Source: Pseudemcibacter aquimaris (lineage in GTDB: Bacteria; Pseudomonadota; Alphaproteobacteria; Sphingomonadales; Emcibacteraceae). From it: a DNA stretch of 64,000 nt. Location: contig NZ_CP079800.1 in assembly GCF_028869115.1 (NCBI RefSeq), positions 1,674,001-1,738,000 of the forward strand, read 5' to 3'. Every line of letters begins with the position of its first letter. Position 1 is the stretch's first letter. Both the position numbers and the translations under genes were made by a program. Under the pieces are notes generated by a model. The model ran no database searches and was not told the DNA's origin. It saw only the letters and a list, made by a program, of their open reading frames with translations. Positions 56,083-64,000 of the stretch are shown here, one piece after another.

Positions 56083-56730
56083 TTATTCTAGCTCAAAATC
56101 ACGAATGAAGTCGTTAAGGCGCATTTCTTCGATAATATCGTCATTACCGTTATTAAGACGCCTACGCGCGATTGTGTATGGAAGCGCATTATTGGCGATA
56201 CGGTTAACAAGCATCATCCATTCGCCCTTTTTCACAACCCGTGTATCTGGGTCAACGATGTTGTCTTCACGTTTATAGGAAACAAGCGGGAAAATCTGTT
56301 GTGTGATATTGGTCGCGAGATACGGCAGTTTTGAAACATCCGTACGTGTTGAACGCCCTTCAAGACAGTTTAAAAAATCAATTGCCCGGGTTTCGCCGAA
56401 TTTTTGATTACGGCGCGCGATGATGAAATATTCTAAATCCTCGCCCAACAAAATATCTTCATTGGACACAAAAACTTTAAAATTATCCGTGCCGCCTTTA
56501 TAACTTTTGATCACTTCCACATCCATGATGTAACCACAGACGATATTTTGATTGTCTTCGTCGTAATTATAGCGCACTTCTTCTGATCCGGTGAATTTCG
56601 CACGCACCACCTTTGCCGCACCATTGATCATGCGGTTATATGTTTTATTTTGTGCAAAGACGCTTTGTGTATATGAAAAACACACGGCAGACATAAGGGA
56701 CAATATTGCAATAAAACGACTTATTTTCAT
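56083..56730 (-). CDS. exported protein of unknown function, paralogue 2
   Basis: A 215-residue exported protein (signal peptide ending QSVFA-Q, about residue 27). It shares with the gene downstream the order AAKVVRAKF, CGYIMDVEVIKSYKGGTDNFKVF, a YFIIA strand, a Cys near residue 125 (FLNCLEG) and the ending DDIIEEMRLNDFI. It therefore represents the same unnamed family. Upstream, 22 bp away, is the oxidoreductase gene on the same strand, so the two may be co-transcribed. Confidence 0.8.
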   Translation of the reverse strand: MKISRFIAILSLMSAVCFSYTQSVFAQNKTYNRMINGAAKVVRAKFTGSEEVRYNYDEDNQNIVCGYIMDVEVIKSYKGGTDNFKVFVSNEDILLGEDLEYFIIARRNQKFGETRAIDFLNCLEGRSTRTDVSKLPYLATNITQQIFPLVSYKREDNIVDPDTRVVKKGEWMMLVNRIANNALPYTIARRRLNNGNDDIIEEMRLNDFIRDFELE

Positions 56731-56752
56731 AATCTTATCAAATCTTCTTAAC

Positions 56753-57706
56753 CTAATAAATTTCCATTTCTTCTTCGGCGACGAAACAGATGGCGTGGCT
56801 CATAGCCACGGAAATCCAGTGCTGCTCAAGATTAATATCCTTTTCAATCGCATTAAAGAAAAATCTTTGCTGCGCATCAAGGCTTTTATCATATGCGTCC
56901 TTATCAAAATGGATTTCTTCACCGTTAAAAATAATCTGATTATGTGGCGTAATCGTGACCTCGCCATCTTTGGTGATGACTTGTCTGATTGGGATTTCAC
57001 CGGGGTAAATCTTGGGCCCAAACCCGCTTTCGAAATAAAGCTCGCTACCGTCTTCGTAACTGACGGTCATGCGTGCATCATTAACAACGGGAAATTCGGG
57101 GTCATCTTTATGGCCTTTGGCCTTAATATCAATCACATCACCACGGGCAATCTGGTTCATGATATCCACATAATGAATTCCGCAATCAGTTAGCGGGGAA
57201 AGCCCCGCTTTTAATATGTTTTTATGCAGTTCCCATTCCGCGCCGGTGCTATATTGATTGCTGGTGATTTTTACCTGATATGGACCGGTTAATTTCTTGG
57301 CACATTCAACGAATTTCTTCCAGATGGCGTGATGACGTAAAATATACCCAACCACTAGCTTTTTGCCCGTTTTCCGCGCCATGGCGATGGAATAGCCCGC
57401 CTCGCGTCTGGTTAATCCAAGCGGCTTTTCAACGAAAACATGGGCCCCTGCCTCCATCGCGAGGGTCGCATATAACGCATGGGTGTCTGTATAGGTACTG
57501 ATGATCACCGCATCGGGTTTTGATTTTTTTAAGGCCGTCTTAAAATCATGATAAAGCTGGGCGCCAGGGAATGTGGCGACCTCTTTTTCATATTTTTTAA
57601 AATTACGCGCCACAAGGCCGCAGATTTCCACGCCCTGTATTTTACTGGCCGCAACCGCATGGGCAAACCCCATGCGCCCCACACCGACTATAAGTACTCT
57701 TGTCAT
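56753..57706 (-). CDS. Gfo/Idh/MocA family oxidoreductase
   Basis: A 317-residue NAD(P)-dependent sugar/inositol-type dehydrogenase. The Rossmann start RVLIVGVGRMGFAHA holds the dinucleotide loop, and EKPLG (about residue 94) contains the catalytic Lys of the family. The C-terminal alpha/beta domain contains LTDCGIHYVDIMNQ with the usual Asp/His pair. The substrate is unknown, probably a sugar or cyclitol derivative. It begins 17 bp after the lectin-like gene and precedes the paralogous exported proteins. Confidence 0.92.
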   Translation of the reverse strand: MTRVLIVGVGRMGFAHAVAASKIQGVEICGLVARNFKKYEKEVATFPGAQLYHDFKTALKKSKPDAVIISTYTDTHALYATLAMEAGAHVFVEKPLGLTRREAGYSIAMARKTGKKLVVGYILRHHAIWKKFVECAKKLTGPYQVKITSNQYSTGAEWELHKNILKAGLSPLTDCGIHYVDIMNQIARGDVIDIKAKGHKDDPEFPVVNDARMTVSYEDGSELYFESGFGPKIYPGEIPIRQVITKDGEVTITPHNQIIFNGEEIHFDKDAYDKSLDAQQRFFFNAIEKDINLEQHWISVAMSHAICFVAEEEMEIY

Positions 57707-57723
57707 AAAAGGACATTAGCCCT

Positions 57724-58365
57724 TTACTTCGCCGCAAAGCAATAAAAATATCCATTTCCGCCAGTTGCGACGAGGTTTGTTTGACTGCAACCCCTTGATG
57801 GATGGGCGAAATTCCATGATGTCGGATTTGCGCCTCCACCTGTGCGGTCATGATGACCGACATTGCCACTGCCATCTTCGGCGGATGATGTCCAATTGCT
57901 GCAGGTATTCTCGGTTGACATACCCATAAGGTCGCTTCCGGTTAAAATGTCATGTTGGTTTGGGCTGTCGCCGCGCCCCTTGATCATATTACCCGCTTCA
58001 TCCAGTGAATTTTCCTTGGAAAGCTTATTATTATCTGAATGAAGGTCATCAACATTCATGGCCACCATAACGCCGTTTGCATTATACCATGGCCCCGCGC
58101 CAATTCTGTCACGGGCATTTACGGTGCGGTCACCATTGGTTGAAAGATAGGCTTTCCAGTCCTTATCCCCCTGCCCGACATTGGACGCAAGGTTTTTACA
58201 AATCGCATCCGCGCCCGCAAGGCCATCAAGATTACCGCCGTCACCAGAACCCATCGACGTGATAAAGAAACTAAGCGATGTATCCTCTGACATTTCTTGG
58301 GCCATCGCCCCCGTGCAAAGCACCACGGCCCCCGCAACACCAATCACCACCTTTGATATTTTCAT
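57724..58365 (-). CDS. exported lectin-like protein
   Basis: A 213-residue exported protein with a signal peptide (ending TGAMA-Q, about residue 22). The ATG at 58365 has GGGAGA 6 bp upstream; an upstream in-frame ATG is rejected. The mature part, with FFITSMGSGDGGNLDGLAGADAIC, DRIGAGPWYNANGV, GRGDSPNQHDILTGS, TCSNWTSS, VGHHDRTGG and HPSRGCS, matches a family of secreted bacterial proteins usually labelled lectin, resembling a C-type-lectin/endostatin-like fold. Sugar binding is unproven. Upstream of the oxidoreductase gene. Confidence 0.85.
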   Translation of the reverse strand: MKISKVVIGVAGAVVLCTGAMAQEMSEDTSLSFFITSMGSGDGGNLDGLAGADAICKNLASNVGQGDKDWKAYLSTNGDRTVNARDRIGAGPWYNANGVMVAMNVDDLHSDNNKLSKENSLDEAGNMIKGRGDSPNQHDILTGSDLMGMSTENTCSNWTSSAEDGSGNVGHHDRTGGGANPTSWNFAHPSRGCSQTNLVATGGNGYFYCFAAK

Positions 58366-58438
58366 GATATTCTCCCAATGTTTGTTTTTATATTTGGAGT
58401 GTACCATTAAATTGGGGATATGTCATTTCGTACATAAC

Positions 58439-58540
58439 CGTCATTCCAAACTTGATTTGGAATCCATGAAAACGTCAAATATTGATAAATCCATCTTAGT
58501 GATAGGATTCCGTGGATTCCGGATCAAGTCCGGAATGACA
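58439..58540. repeat. dispersed hairpin repeat, inverted pair 4
   Basis: Reverse copy 58439-58468 (stem ATTCCAAA / TTTGGAAT, loop CTTGA) and forward copy 58513-58540 (stem ATTCCGGA / TCCGGAAT, loop TCAAG, TGAC flank), in the 329-bp gap upstream of the lectin-like gene. This gap holds no other feature I can support. Confidence 0.85.
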
Positions 58541-58600
58541 ACGGTGTGGGTAATAAAAAAGCCACGCTGGATAAACCTACGAGGCTTTATATAATATTTT

Positions 58601-58684
58601 GTCATTACCCGACTTTATCGGGTAATCCATACAAGGACAGGTCTTTTTCTTTAATGGATAGCCCGATCAAGTCGAGCTATGACA
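58601..58684. repeat. dispersed hairpin repeat, inverted pair 5
   Basis: Reverse copy 58601-58630 (stem ATTACCCG / CGGGTAAT) and forward copy 58656-58684 (stem ATAGCCCGA / TCGAGCTAT with one mismatch, loop TCAAG, flank TGAC), just before the 3' end of the large Asp-box gene, on the lectin-gene side. Confidence 0.82.
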
Positions 58685-58694
58685 TTATTTTTTA

Positions 58695-61600
58695 TCACTT
58701 ATCCCGATACGCTGCCTCAACCGCGTTAAATTCGGCGGAAAGTTCTGCGAAACGGTCGACACTGTCTTTGCCTGGCACCTGATCGGCGTCTGAGTTGATG
58801 TTGTAAAGATAACTGATCATCCCAACAAGACCCGCTTTCGGGTAAATCACGTTTGGTGTACCCAGTGTACGGATAGTCGCGTGGACACGGTCAAATTGCG
58901 CATTGGCCACATCACCGCGTTCTTCGTTACTTTGGCCGCGGTACTGGCGGTGAAGCGCGCGATGCTCTTCGTTTGAAATCACATCAAGTTTACGCGCGTT
59001 TGAGAAAAGTTCAGCAATACGAAGCTGCATTTGTGTCTGACGTTCAAGATCAACAACATTTAATCCCTGTTCCGTTACTCGCGGATCAACAAGCAGGTTA
59101 AACGTGCTTTCCGCCGTTTGGCCACCAACCGTGATGCGCACAGCATATTGCCCCGGTGTTGCAATCGCACCATCAGAATAACGGCGTGATGCATTTGAAT
59201 GCCATGGGCCAAGATGCTGCATATTCCAGCGGAAACGGTTAAGCCCCTCGTCCATTTCAAGGGCGTCCGTATTAATGTGCGCCGGTGCATTTACATCATC
59301 GTCATCCTGTTCTGTACCGTCATTGACATATGTGGTGACAACGTCACCCGCGGCATCAAGGATTTCAAGCTTAATGTCATTATGTTCACCCGCCGGCACA
59401 TAATAATCAATGGCAACCGTTGGGCGCGGCAATTCCGGCACACCGTCACTGGTGCCGTCACGCGGCACACCGCGCGGATGGCGGTAACGGAAACGGTCAC
59501 CCGGTGCCATAACCTTAAGTGTGTCACCAGACGCAATCGACGCGGATGCAACCGATTGAACGTTATCCATCACCCAGAAACCACGCCCCATTGTTGAAAT
59601 GGCAAGATCGCCACGGATGAATTTAATGTCGGTGATCGGTGTTACGGGTAAATTTTGTTGGAATTCTTCCCAATTTTCACCGTCATCGGATGACATAAAC
59701 ATACCAAATTCCGTGCCCGCAATCAGAAGCCCCGGATGATCCGGGCTTTCGCGAACAACGCGCACCGGGAAATTATCCGGAATACCATCGGTAATAAGCT
59801 GCCAGCTTTCACCGTAATTTTCGGTTTTATAAATATATGGTTTCCAGTCATCAAACATATAACGCAGCACCGTGACATAAGCCTTCCCCGCCACATGGCG
59901 GCTTGGTGCGACGCTATCCACACGGCCGCCGCTTGGCATGCGTGGGGTTACTGTTTGCCATGTTGCACCGTCATCACGGGTGACCGAAACCGGGCCATCA
60001 TTGGCACCGACCCAGATCACACCCTTTTCAACGGTGCTTTCCTGAATGGAATAAATGGTTGAATAATATTCTTCACCGGTAATGTCACGGGTGATCGGCG
60101 TGCCGGAAATCACTTGTTTATCCGGTTCATTGGCCGTTAGGTCAGGTGAAATTTGTTCCCATGTCACACCGTCATCACGTGTGCGGTGAAGATATTGTGA
60201 ACCATGATAAACCGTGTCCGCATCATGTGGAGACACGTGAATTGGCGCAACACGTTGGAAACGGTATTTAAGATCGGCCGGATTATGGCCATAAATATTG
60301 GTCGCCCCCACGTAATAGGCGCGTTCTGTTCCCGTGCGTTTATCATATGTGCCAAAACGCCCCTTACAATCGGAATAAACGATATTGTGATTACCCGGTT
60401 TTGGAACCGCTGGGCCCGTTTCACAGCCGCCCGCATATTGAATGAATGCATTTGTGTGCTGTGCGCCCCATGGTGCGTTGCTTGGCACCATAATCGTGCT
60501 GCCGTTGTCCTGCATTCCCGCATATAACCAGTATGGATGCTGGTCGTCGACCTCAACCTGATACACTTCTGTGGTTGGTTGGTTAAACTGTGTTGACCAC
60601 GATTTACCGCCATTATGGGTGACATTTGCACCACCATCGTTCGCTTGAATGAATAAATCCGGGTTATTCGGGTTAATCCACATGTCATGGTTATCACCAT
60701 GAGGCACGGACATTGTTGTCCATGTTTTACCGCCATCGACCGATTTTCTTAACGGGTTTGCGTTTGAATAAATGATGTTCTCATTGGTCGGGTCGATATC
60801 AAGGTTGGTGTAATAAAACGGGCGGTTTTGAATGCCTTTATCATTGGATACATGTTTCCATGTTTCGCCTTGATCCTCTGACCAGTATAATCCGCCATCG
60901 GGGGCTGGTGCCTCAACGAGCGCGCCAAGAACACTTGAATTGGCAGGCGTAGTCGCAAGGTCGATTTTACCAACAAGCCCGGTTGGCAGACCGTTATTGA
61001 TTTTTTTCCATGTTTTACCGGCGTCGATGGATTTATAAATACCGCCGTCGCCATCGGCCATTTCACCACCAGAATCAATCGTCCATGGTTTACGTTCCGC
61101 TTTCCATGCGGATGCATAAACGATGTTCGGGTTTGATGGATGGAATTCAACATCAACAATGCCAACGTCATCGGAAATATAAAGAACCTTGTCCCATGTT
61201 TCACCGCCGTCGGTTGTTTTATATAATCCGCGGTCCTCATTTGGGCCAAAGGCCGAACCAATCGCCGCCACATAAACGGTGTCGTTTGATCTTGGGTCAA
61301 TTTCAACTGCGCCGATTTGCCCTGTGTTTTCAAGGCCCATATGTTTCCATGACGTGCCGCCATCAATGGATCGGTAAACCCCTTTACCGACAATCACATT
61401 GGAACGCAGGCCATCTGACCCTGTGCCCACATAAACAATATTGGCGTCATTCTGCGCGACCGCGATATCACCGATTGATGGTGTCGCGAAATAACCATCG
61501 GAAACATTCATCCATGTTGTGCCATAATCATCGGTTTTCCAAACGCCACCACCGGACGCGCCCAGGTAAAACGTCGCGATTTCATCAACCGTACCCGCAA

Positions 61601-61760
61601 CCGCGGTCACACGACCACCACGTGTTGGCCCCACGTTTCTGAATTCATAACTTTCGTATTTCCCGCCAACATTAACACCTGCAGATACAGCCACTTGAGG
61701 TGCTGCAACCGGAAGCACCATCATCGCCGCCGACAGCAGCAACTTGTTCATATTCTTCAT
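58695..61760 (-). CDS. exported Asp-box (BNR / sortilin-like) beta-propeller protein
   Basis: A 1021-residue exported protein with a signal peptide (ending AAPQVAVSA, about residue 27). At least ten Asp-box motifs (S/T-x-D-x-G-x-T-W; e.g. SIDGGTSW, TTDGGETW, SIDAGKTW, SEDQGETW, SVDGGKTW, TRDDGVTW, SSDDGENW) spread over residues 70-690, giving a VPS10/sortilin-like or sialidase-like propeller. The C-terminal 300 residues carry a beta-sandwich-like region (PRPTVAIDYYVPAGEHND) and a helical tail. Related proteins are labelled glycosyl hydrolase but have no demonstrated sialidase residues. Function unknown. ATG at 61760 has AGGG 7 bp upstream. Confidence 0.92.
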   Translation of the reverse strand: MKNMNKLLLSAAMMVLPVAAPQVAVSAGVNVGGKYESYEFRNVGPTRGGRVTAVAGTVDEIATFYLGASGGGVWKTDDYGTTWMNVSDGYFATPSIGDIAVAQNDANIVYVGTGSDGLRSNVIVGKGVYRSIDGGTSWKHMGLENTGQIGAVEIDPRSNDTVYVAAIGSAFGPNEDRGLYKTTDGGETWDKVLYISDDVGIVDVEFHPSNPNIVYASAWKAERKPWTIDSGGEMADGDGGIYKSIDAGKTWKKINNGLPTGLVGKIDLATTPANSSVLGALVEAPAPDGGLYWSEDQGETWKHVSNDKGIQNRPFYYTNLDIDPTNENIIYSNANPLRKSVDGGKTWTTMSVPHGDNHDMWINPNNPDLFIQANDGGANVTHNGGKSWSTQFNQPTTEVYQVEVDDQHPYWLYAGMQDNGSTIMVPSNAPWGAQHTNAFIQYAGGCETGPAVPKPGNHNIVYSDCKGRFGTYDKRTGTERAYYVGATNIYGHNPADLKYRFQRVAPIHVSPHDADTVYHGSQYLHRTRDDGVTWEQISPDLTANEPDKQVISGTPITRDITGEEYYSTIYSIQESTVEKGVIWVGANDGPVSVTRDDGATWQTVTPRMPSGGRVDSVAPSRHVAGKAYVTVLRYMFDDWKPYIYKTENYGESWQLITDGIPDNFPVRVVRESPDHPGLLIAGTEFGMFMSSDDGENWEEFQQNLPVTPITDIKFIRGDLAISTMGRGFWVMDNVQSVASASIASGDTLKVMAPGDRFRYRHPRGVPRDGTSDGVPELPRPTVAIDYYVPAGEHNDIKLEILDAAGDVVTTYVNDGTEQDDDDVNAPAHINTDALEMDEGLNRFRWNMQHLGPWHSNASRRYSDGAIATPGQYAVRITVGGQTAESTFNLLVDPRVTEQGLNVVDLERQTQMQLRIAELFSNARKLDVISNEEHRALHRQYRGQSNEERGDVANAQFDRVHATIRTLGTPNVIYPKAGLVGMISYLYNINSDADQVPGKDSVDRFAELSAEFNAVEAAYRDK

Positions 61761-61839
61761 GGATTATCCCTTTTTTTAGTCCCTAACCTTGATAAAAATC
61801 AGGCTATCACAGGAAAAATCCCGGGGCAAGAGTAAGATG

Positions 61840-62400
61840 TTATGTTATTTCGTTTAGTGCTTTCTCTAATTTGTTGATCTTATTAAGATTCGCATCTAAA
61901 TTTTCACTAATTTTCAAATACCTTTCCTTACTTAATGCAAATTCTTCTTCGAATTTTATTTTTTCTTTATTTAACTTTTCAAATTTTTCTCGATTATTAT
62001 TTTCAACTGCCTTAATTATTTCCTGTTTCTTTGTATTAATTACATCCAATATGTCAGATAATTGTTTTTCATGTTTAGTTTGTGAAGCAAGTAAATATGA
62101 GTTGTTAGAATGCAAAGAATTAATCTGGCTTTCAGTTTTTTGTATTGATGTCTGTTTTACAAGCTCATCAATAGCTTTTCTGTTTGTTTGAAATGATTTC
62201 CAAACGTACCAAAGCACCGCTAAGGCGATGATCGGGTTTGTGATACCGCCCACAAAATCTCCGAACGTTCCCCAATCATCATTTGCAGGTGATATATTTG
62301 TTCCTGTAGCGAAATTTATTAAATAAGCCAATATGACAATTGCAAAAAGCACCAGACAAACAACAAACGGTAATTTATCAAATTTATTTTCTTCTTTCAC
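61840..62400 (-). CDS. two-helix membrane protein with long coiled coil
   Basis: A 186-residue protein with two membrane helices (about 14-35 and 50-68). Between them is WGTFGDFVGGITNP (43-56), a motif also met at the start of the putative phage abortive-infection (putAbiC) family and related membrane proteins. The rest (80-186) is a Lys/Glu/Asn-rich coiled coil. The start is a GTG at 62400, directly after the stop of the upstream gene, with GAGGAGGGG as ribosome binding site. It is co-translated with that gene. No defence function is shown. Confidence 0.7.
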   Translation of the reverse strand: MKEENKFDKLPFVVCLVLFAIVILAYLINFATGTNISPANDDWGTFGDFVGGITNPIIALAVLWYVWKSFQTNRKAIDELVKQTSIQKTESQINSLHSNNSYLLASQTKHEKQLSDILDVINTKKQEIIKAVENNNREKFEKLNKEKIKFEEEFALSKERYLKISENLDANLNKINKLEKALNEIT

Positions 62401-62712
62401 TTACCCCTCCTCTATGAATCCTATAAATTTATATGTGTTATATCCCAGGATATTTGTTTTGAAATGATCAAGGCGGATTTTGCGACCTTCTTTGATTTGA
62501 TCTATTGGGAAGTTTTGGATTTTTACCTGTACACCATTTGGGAATTTTGCGAATACGGCCAGTTCCTGTGTCGGGCCATTTGCGACCGCGGTTGATATTT
62601 CCGCGTCAACCGTGCCCACATTCACCGGCGCATCAACCATCATCACAGCACCAATAGTGAATAGTACCGCAGCAAATATGATCAGTTTCCAATTTTGAGT
62701 AAAATTCGCCAC
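62401..62712 (-). CDS. small membrane-anchored protein of unknown function
   Basis: A 103-residue protein (GTG start at 62712, with GGGGG 4 bp upstream) with an N-terminal membrane anchor (LIIFAAVLFTIGAVMM, about 11-26) and an extracytoplasmic domain of about 70 residues (VQVKIQNFPIDQIKEGRKIRL). An in-frame TTG at 62745 lacks a ribosome binding site. Its stop abuts the GTG of the next gene. Not recognised. Confidence 0.6.
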   Translation of the reverse strand: MANFTQNWKLIIFAAVLFTIGAVMMVDAPVNVGTVDAEISTAVANGPTQELAVFAKFPNGVQVKIQNFPIDQIKEGRKIRLDHFKTNILGYNTYKFIGFIEEG

Positions 62713-62845
62713 AAAGCCCCCAAGGTTATTGATGTTATATATCAATAGATAAGCGTGGTTGCTTGAAATTCAAGTATCAAAAACAATCCACATTTATCCA
62801 CTTCGAGGATTTCATGGATTGTCATCGCTTCGCTCCTTCACCTAA

Positions 62846-62872
62846 GGTTCCCGGATCAAGTTCGGAATGAAG
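62846..62872 (+). repeat. dispersed hairpin repeat, degenerate single copy
   Basis: GGTTCCCGGATCAAGTTCGGAATGA keeps the ATCAAG loop and a near-complete stem with mismatches. Likely a decaying copy. Confidence 0.65.
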
Positions 62873-62903
62873 CTAGAGAGGCTGCGACATCACCACAAAA
62901 CAA

Positions 62904-62933
62904 CCGTCATCCCAAACTTGATTTGGGATCCAC
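62904..62933 (-). repeat. dispersed hairpin repeat, single reverse copy
   Basis: Stem ATCCCAAA / TTTGGGAT (62909-62929) with loop CTTGA, preceded by GTC on the plus strand, which is the TGAC flank in reverse. Confidence 0.85.
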
Positions 62934-62986
62934 AGAATCTTATCAATGGAAAAGCGTGAGTTTTAATTTTCAAGATTACCCTCACT

Positions 62987-63078
62987 CCGTCACTCTCGGA
63001 CTTGTTCCGAGAGTCTCATTACATTGAACAATCACTCATAATCAAAAATAGATACTCGGAACAAGTCCGAGTATGACG
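62987..63078. repeat. dispersed hairpin repeat, inverted pair 6
   Basis: Reverse copy 62987-63019 (stem ACTCTCGGA / TCCGAGAGT, loop CTTGT) and forward copy 63051-63078 (stem TACTCGGA / TCCGAGTA, loop ACAAG). The forward copy is nearly identical to the one at 32346. Confidence 0.88.
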
Positions 63079-63129
63079 GTTTTGGGATATCCGAGTATAG
63101 GTTTGATAAGATTTCAAGTACTCAAGATT

Positions 63130-63213
63130 GTCATTGCCCGACTTGATCGGGCAATCTATTGAAGTATAGATTTATTTCTGAAATGGATACCCCGATCAAG
63201 TCGGGGTATGACG
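63130..63213. repeat. dispersed hairpin repeat, inverted pair 7
   Basis: Reverse copy 63130-63159 (stem ATTGCCCGA / TCGGGCAAT, loop CTTGA) and forward copy 63185-63213 (stem ATACCCCGA / TCGGGGTAT, loop TCAAG). The pair has the same stem classes, order and spacing as pair 2 at 37.3 kb. Confidence 0.88.
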
Positions 63214-63244
63214 GTTTAGGATGCTGAGGTATGACTAATTCAAA

Positions 63245-63787
63245 CTAATACGTTACAAAGGATACAGCACGAAGATTGTCAAATTCACGTTTACACGTGT
63301 CATAATCTTGTTCACATTTTACTCTTATATGATTTGCATCAAAATCAAAATGGCCTTCTTCATTCGGCAGGTAAAATCCAAAGCTAAAATTCTTAGAATT
63401 AATCTGTGGATAATTTAGTTTAACTTTCGGATATAACGATTTTAATTCTTCGAGCGTCATACCCACTCTACCGCCTAGGGATGTTGAAAATTTGTTATTA
63501 TCTGTTTCTACCTGAAAAATTTTCAACCTTTCGCCACTAGCATATACCTTTACAATGCCGCAGTTTGATATTGGCACATGAAAAACCAAAACGGCTTCAT
63601 CTTCGCCACTATATTTTTCAACAGTAACTCGTTCACCATCATGCAATAATTCATTAATTTCACGACCAACCTTAACGTCGCATACCTGCCCTTTCGACAA
63701 TTGAACTGTATTTGATGTTTGTGCTGAAACATTAATTTGGAAAAATACCAAAAAAATTAAACTGCAAAGCATTGTAATGGATTTCAT
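63245..63787 (-). CDS. exported protein of unknown function
   Basis: A 180-residue protein with a signal peptide (ending INVSA-Q, about residue 22). The mature part contains a GGRVGMTLEELKSLYP segment, which looks like a small repeated recognition unit, and two pairs of Cys (CDVK, NCGIV; KCEQDYDTCKREF). No family is recognised. Its ATG at 63787 follows the stop of the partial gene upstream by 3 bp with AGGA about 11 bp upstream, so the two form an operon. Confidence 0.75.
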   Translation of the reverse strand: MKSITMLCSLIFLVFFQINVSAQTSNTVQLSKGQVCDVKVGREINELLHDGERVTVEKYSGEDEAVLVFHVPISNCGIVKVYASGERLKIFQVETDNNKFSTSLGGRVGMTLEELKSLYPKVKLNYPQINSKNFSFGFYLPNEEGHFDFDANHIRVKCEQDYDTCKREFDNLRAVSFVTY

Positions 63788-63790
63788 TTT

Positions 63791-64000
63791 TTATTTATTC
63801 CTTTTTGGTGGTGTCGGCTTTGTACGTGGTGTTACATCACCAACTCTTTGCCAGTCACGATAATACCCCATTGAACCATTAGGCCTTGGCTTATTATCTA
63901 CGTGTACGCCACCATTGCTATAAATGTTAACTCTATTGAAAAGGCCAGAATTATAAGCATCAGTCGCAGTCTGGCTCGAACTATTATTTCCAATACTAAT
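63791..64000 (-). CDS. partial gene, C-terminal 69 residues
   Basis: Open on the minus strand from base 64000 to the TAA at 63791-63793. The visible tail is rich in Asn, Ser, Gly and Arg and ends in a Pro/Lys-rich segment (TPRTKPTPPKRNK). It contains RVNIYSNGGVHVDNK and GYYRDWQRVGD. The start and most of the protein lie beyond the window, so nothing can be said of function. It is operonic with the exported protein downstream (3-bp gap). Confidence 0.7.
   Translation of the reverse strand: MSIGNNSSSQTATDAYNSGLFNRVNIYSNGGVHVDNKPRPNGSMGYYRDWQRVGDVTPRTKPTPPKRNK

Larger units (their letters stand above)
62713..63244. other. 532-bp intergenic region filled by hairpin repeats
   Basis: No ORF is supported here. 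The region holds six copies of the dispersed hairpin element, listed separately, with AT-rich spacer between them. It has the highest repeat density in the window and separates the 62.4-kb gene pair from the 63.2-kb operon. Confidence 0.8.

Noticed and set aside
60164-60736. 190-codon open frame on the same strand but another frame of the Asp-box protein, and a 214-codon one at 60749-61393
   Set aside because: Both overlap the conserved Asp-box repeats in another frame. Their His/Arg-rich composition is typical of an out-of-frame read.
62846-63213. Dense short repeats that could be a CRISPR array or insertion-sequence ends
   Set aside because: Copies alternate in orientation, spacers vary in length, stems differ between copies, and no transposase or cas gene is near. 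They are dispersed hairpin elements.

Overview
The window looks like chromosomal DNA of a free-living, probably marine, Gram-negative alphaproteobacterium with a fairly AT-rich genome. This rests on the TonB receptors, Tat- and Sec-exported enzymes, PAS_5-type and DUF3817 proteins, cytochrome b561/YceI, a CopA/CopB copper pair, and a dispersed hairpin repeat with loop TCAAG/ACAAG and flank TGAC of a kind common in that class. A Kordiimonadales/Emcibacterales-like origin is only a guess. No rRNA, tRNA, CRISPR array, insertion sequence or prophage was seen. Most genes are intact; those at both edges are cut by the window.

Layout. 1-5.7 kb: two tandem TonB receptors with an Arg/Gly-rich plug insert, divergent from a secreted serine hydrolase. 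5.7-11.4 kb: four consecutive 7-TM histidine kinases in the order B1-A1-B2-A2, an apparent duplication of a two-gene unit. 11.5-19.2 kb: methyltransferase, penicillin-acylase-family hydrolase, TlpA-like thioredoxin, a third TonB receptor, a small exported protein and a MazG-like pyrophosphohydrolase. 19.2-24.7 kb: OsmC-like protein, then two paralogous PLP decarboxylases enclosing a membrane protein-esterase-membrane protein operon. 24.8-29.3 kb: RND efflux adaptor and pump. 29.3-32.3 kb: copper operon with a small leader ORF, multicopper oxidase CopA and outer-membrane CopB. 32.4-38.6 kb: hydrolase, Sel1-repeat protein, DEAD-box helicase, aminotransferase, YceI and cytochrome b561. 38.7-45.4 kb: two tandem MASE1-CHASE histidine kinases and a chemoreceptor. 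45.6-54.7 kb: tryptophan 2,3-dioxygenase, MFS transporter, large Sel1 protein, DHFR-like reductase, M1 aminopeptidase, PAS_5 protein, DUF3817 protein and a TetR-like regulator. 54.7-64 kb: SCP2/UbiT-like protein, two paralogous exported proteins, an oxidoreductase, a lectin-like exported protein, a large Asp-box (sortilin-like) protein and a run of small hypothetical proteins.

How it fits together. The TonB receptors, serine hydrolase, penicillin-acylase homologue, aminopeptidase and esterases suggest uptake and breakdown of amide, ester or peptide substrates. There is heavy sensory investment: six hybrid-less histidine kinases and one chemoreceptor, but no response regulator or che gene in the window. 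Post-transcriptional control is suggested at two places where a hairpin covers a ribosome binding site: copA, behind a Cys-containing leader ORF in an arrangement like cutF-cutO of Rhodobacter, and the penicillin-acylase gene.

The most interesting items are the copA leader ORF plus hairpin, the B-A-B-A kinase array, and the paired inverted hairpin repeats, which keep base pairing while their stem sequences differ.
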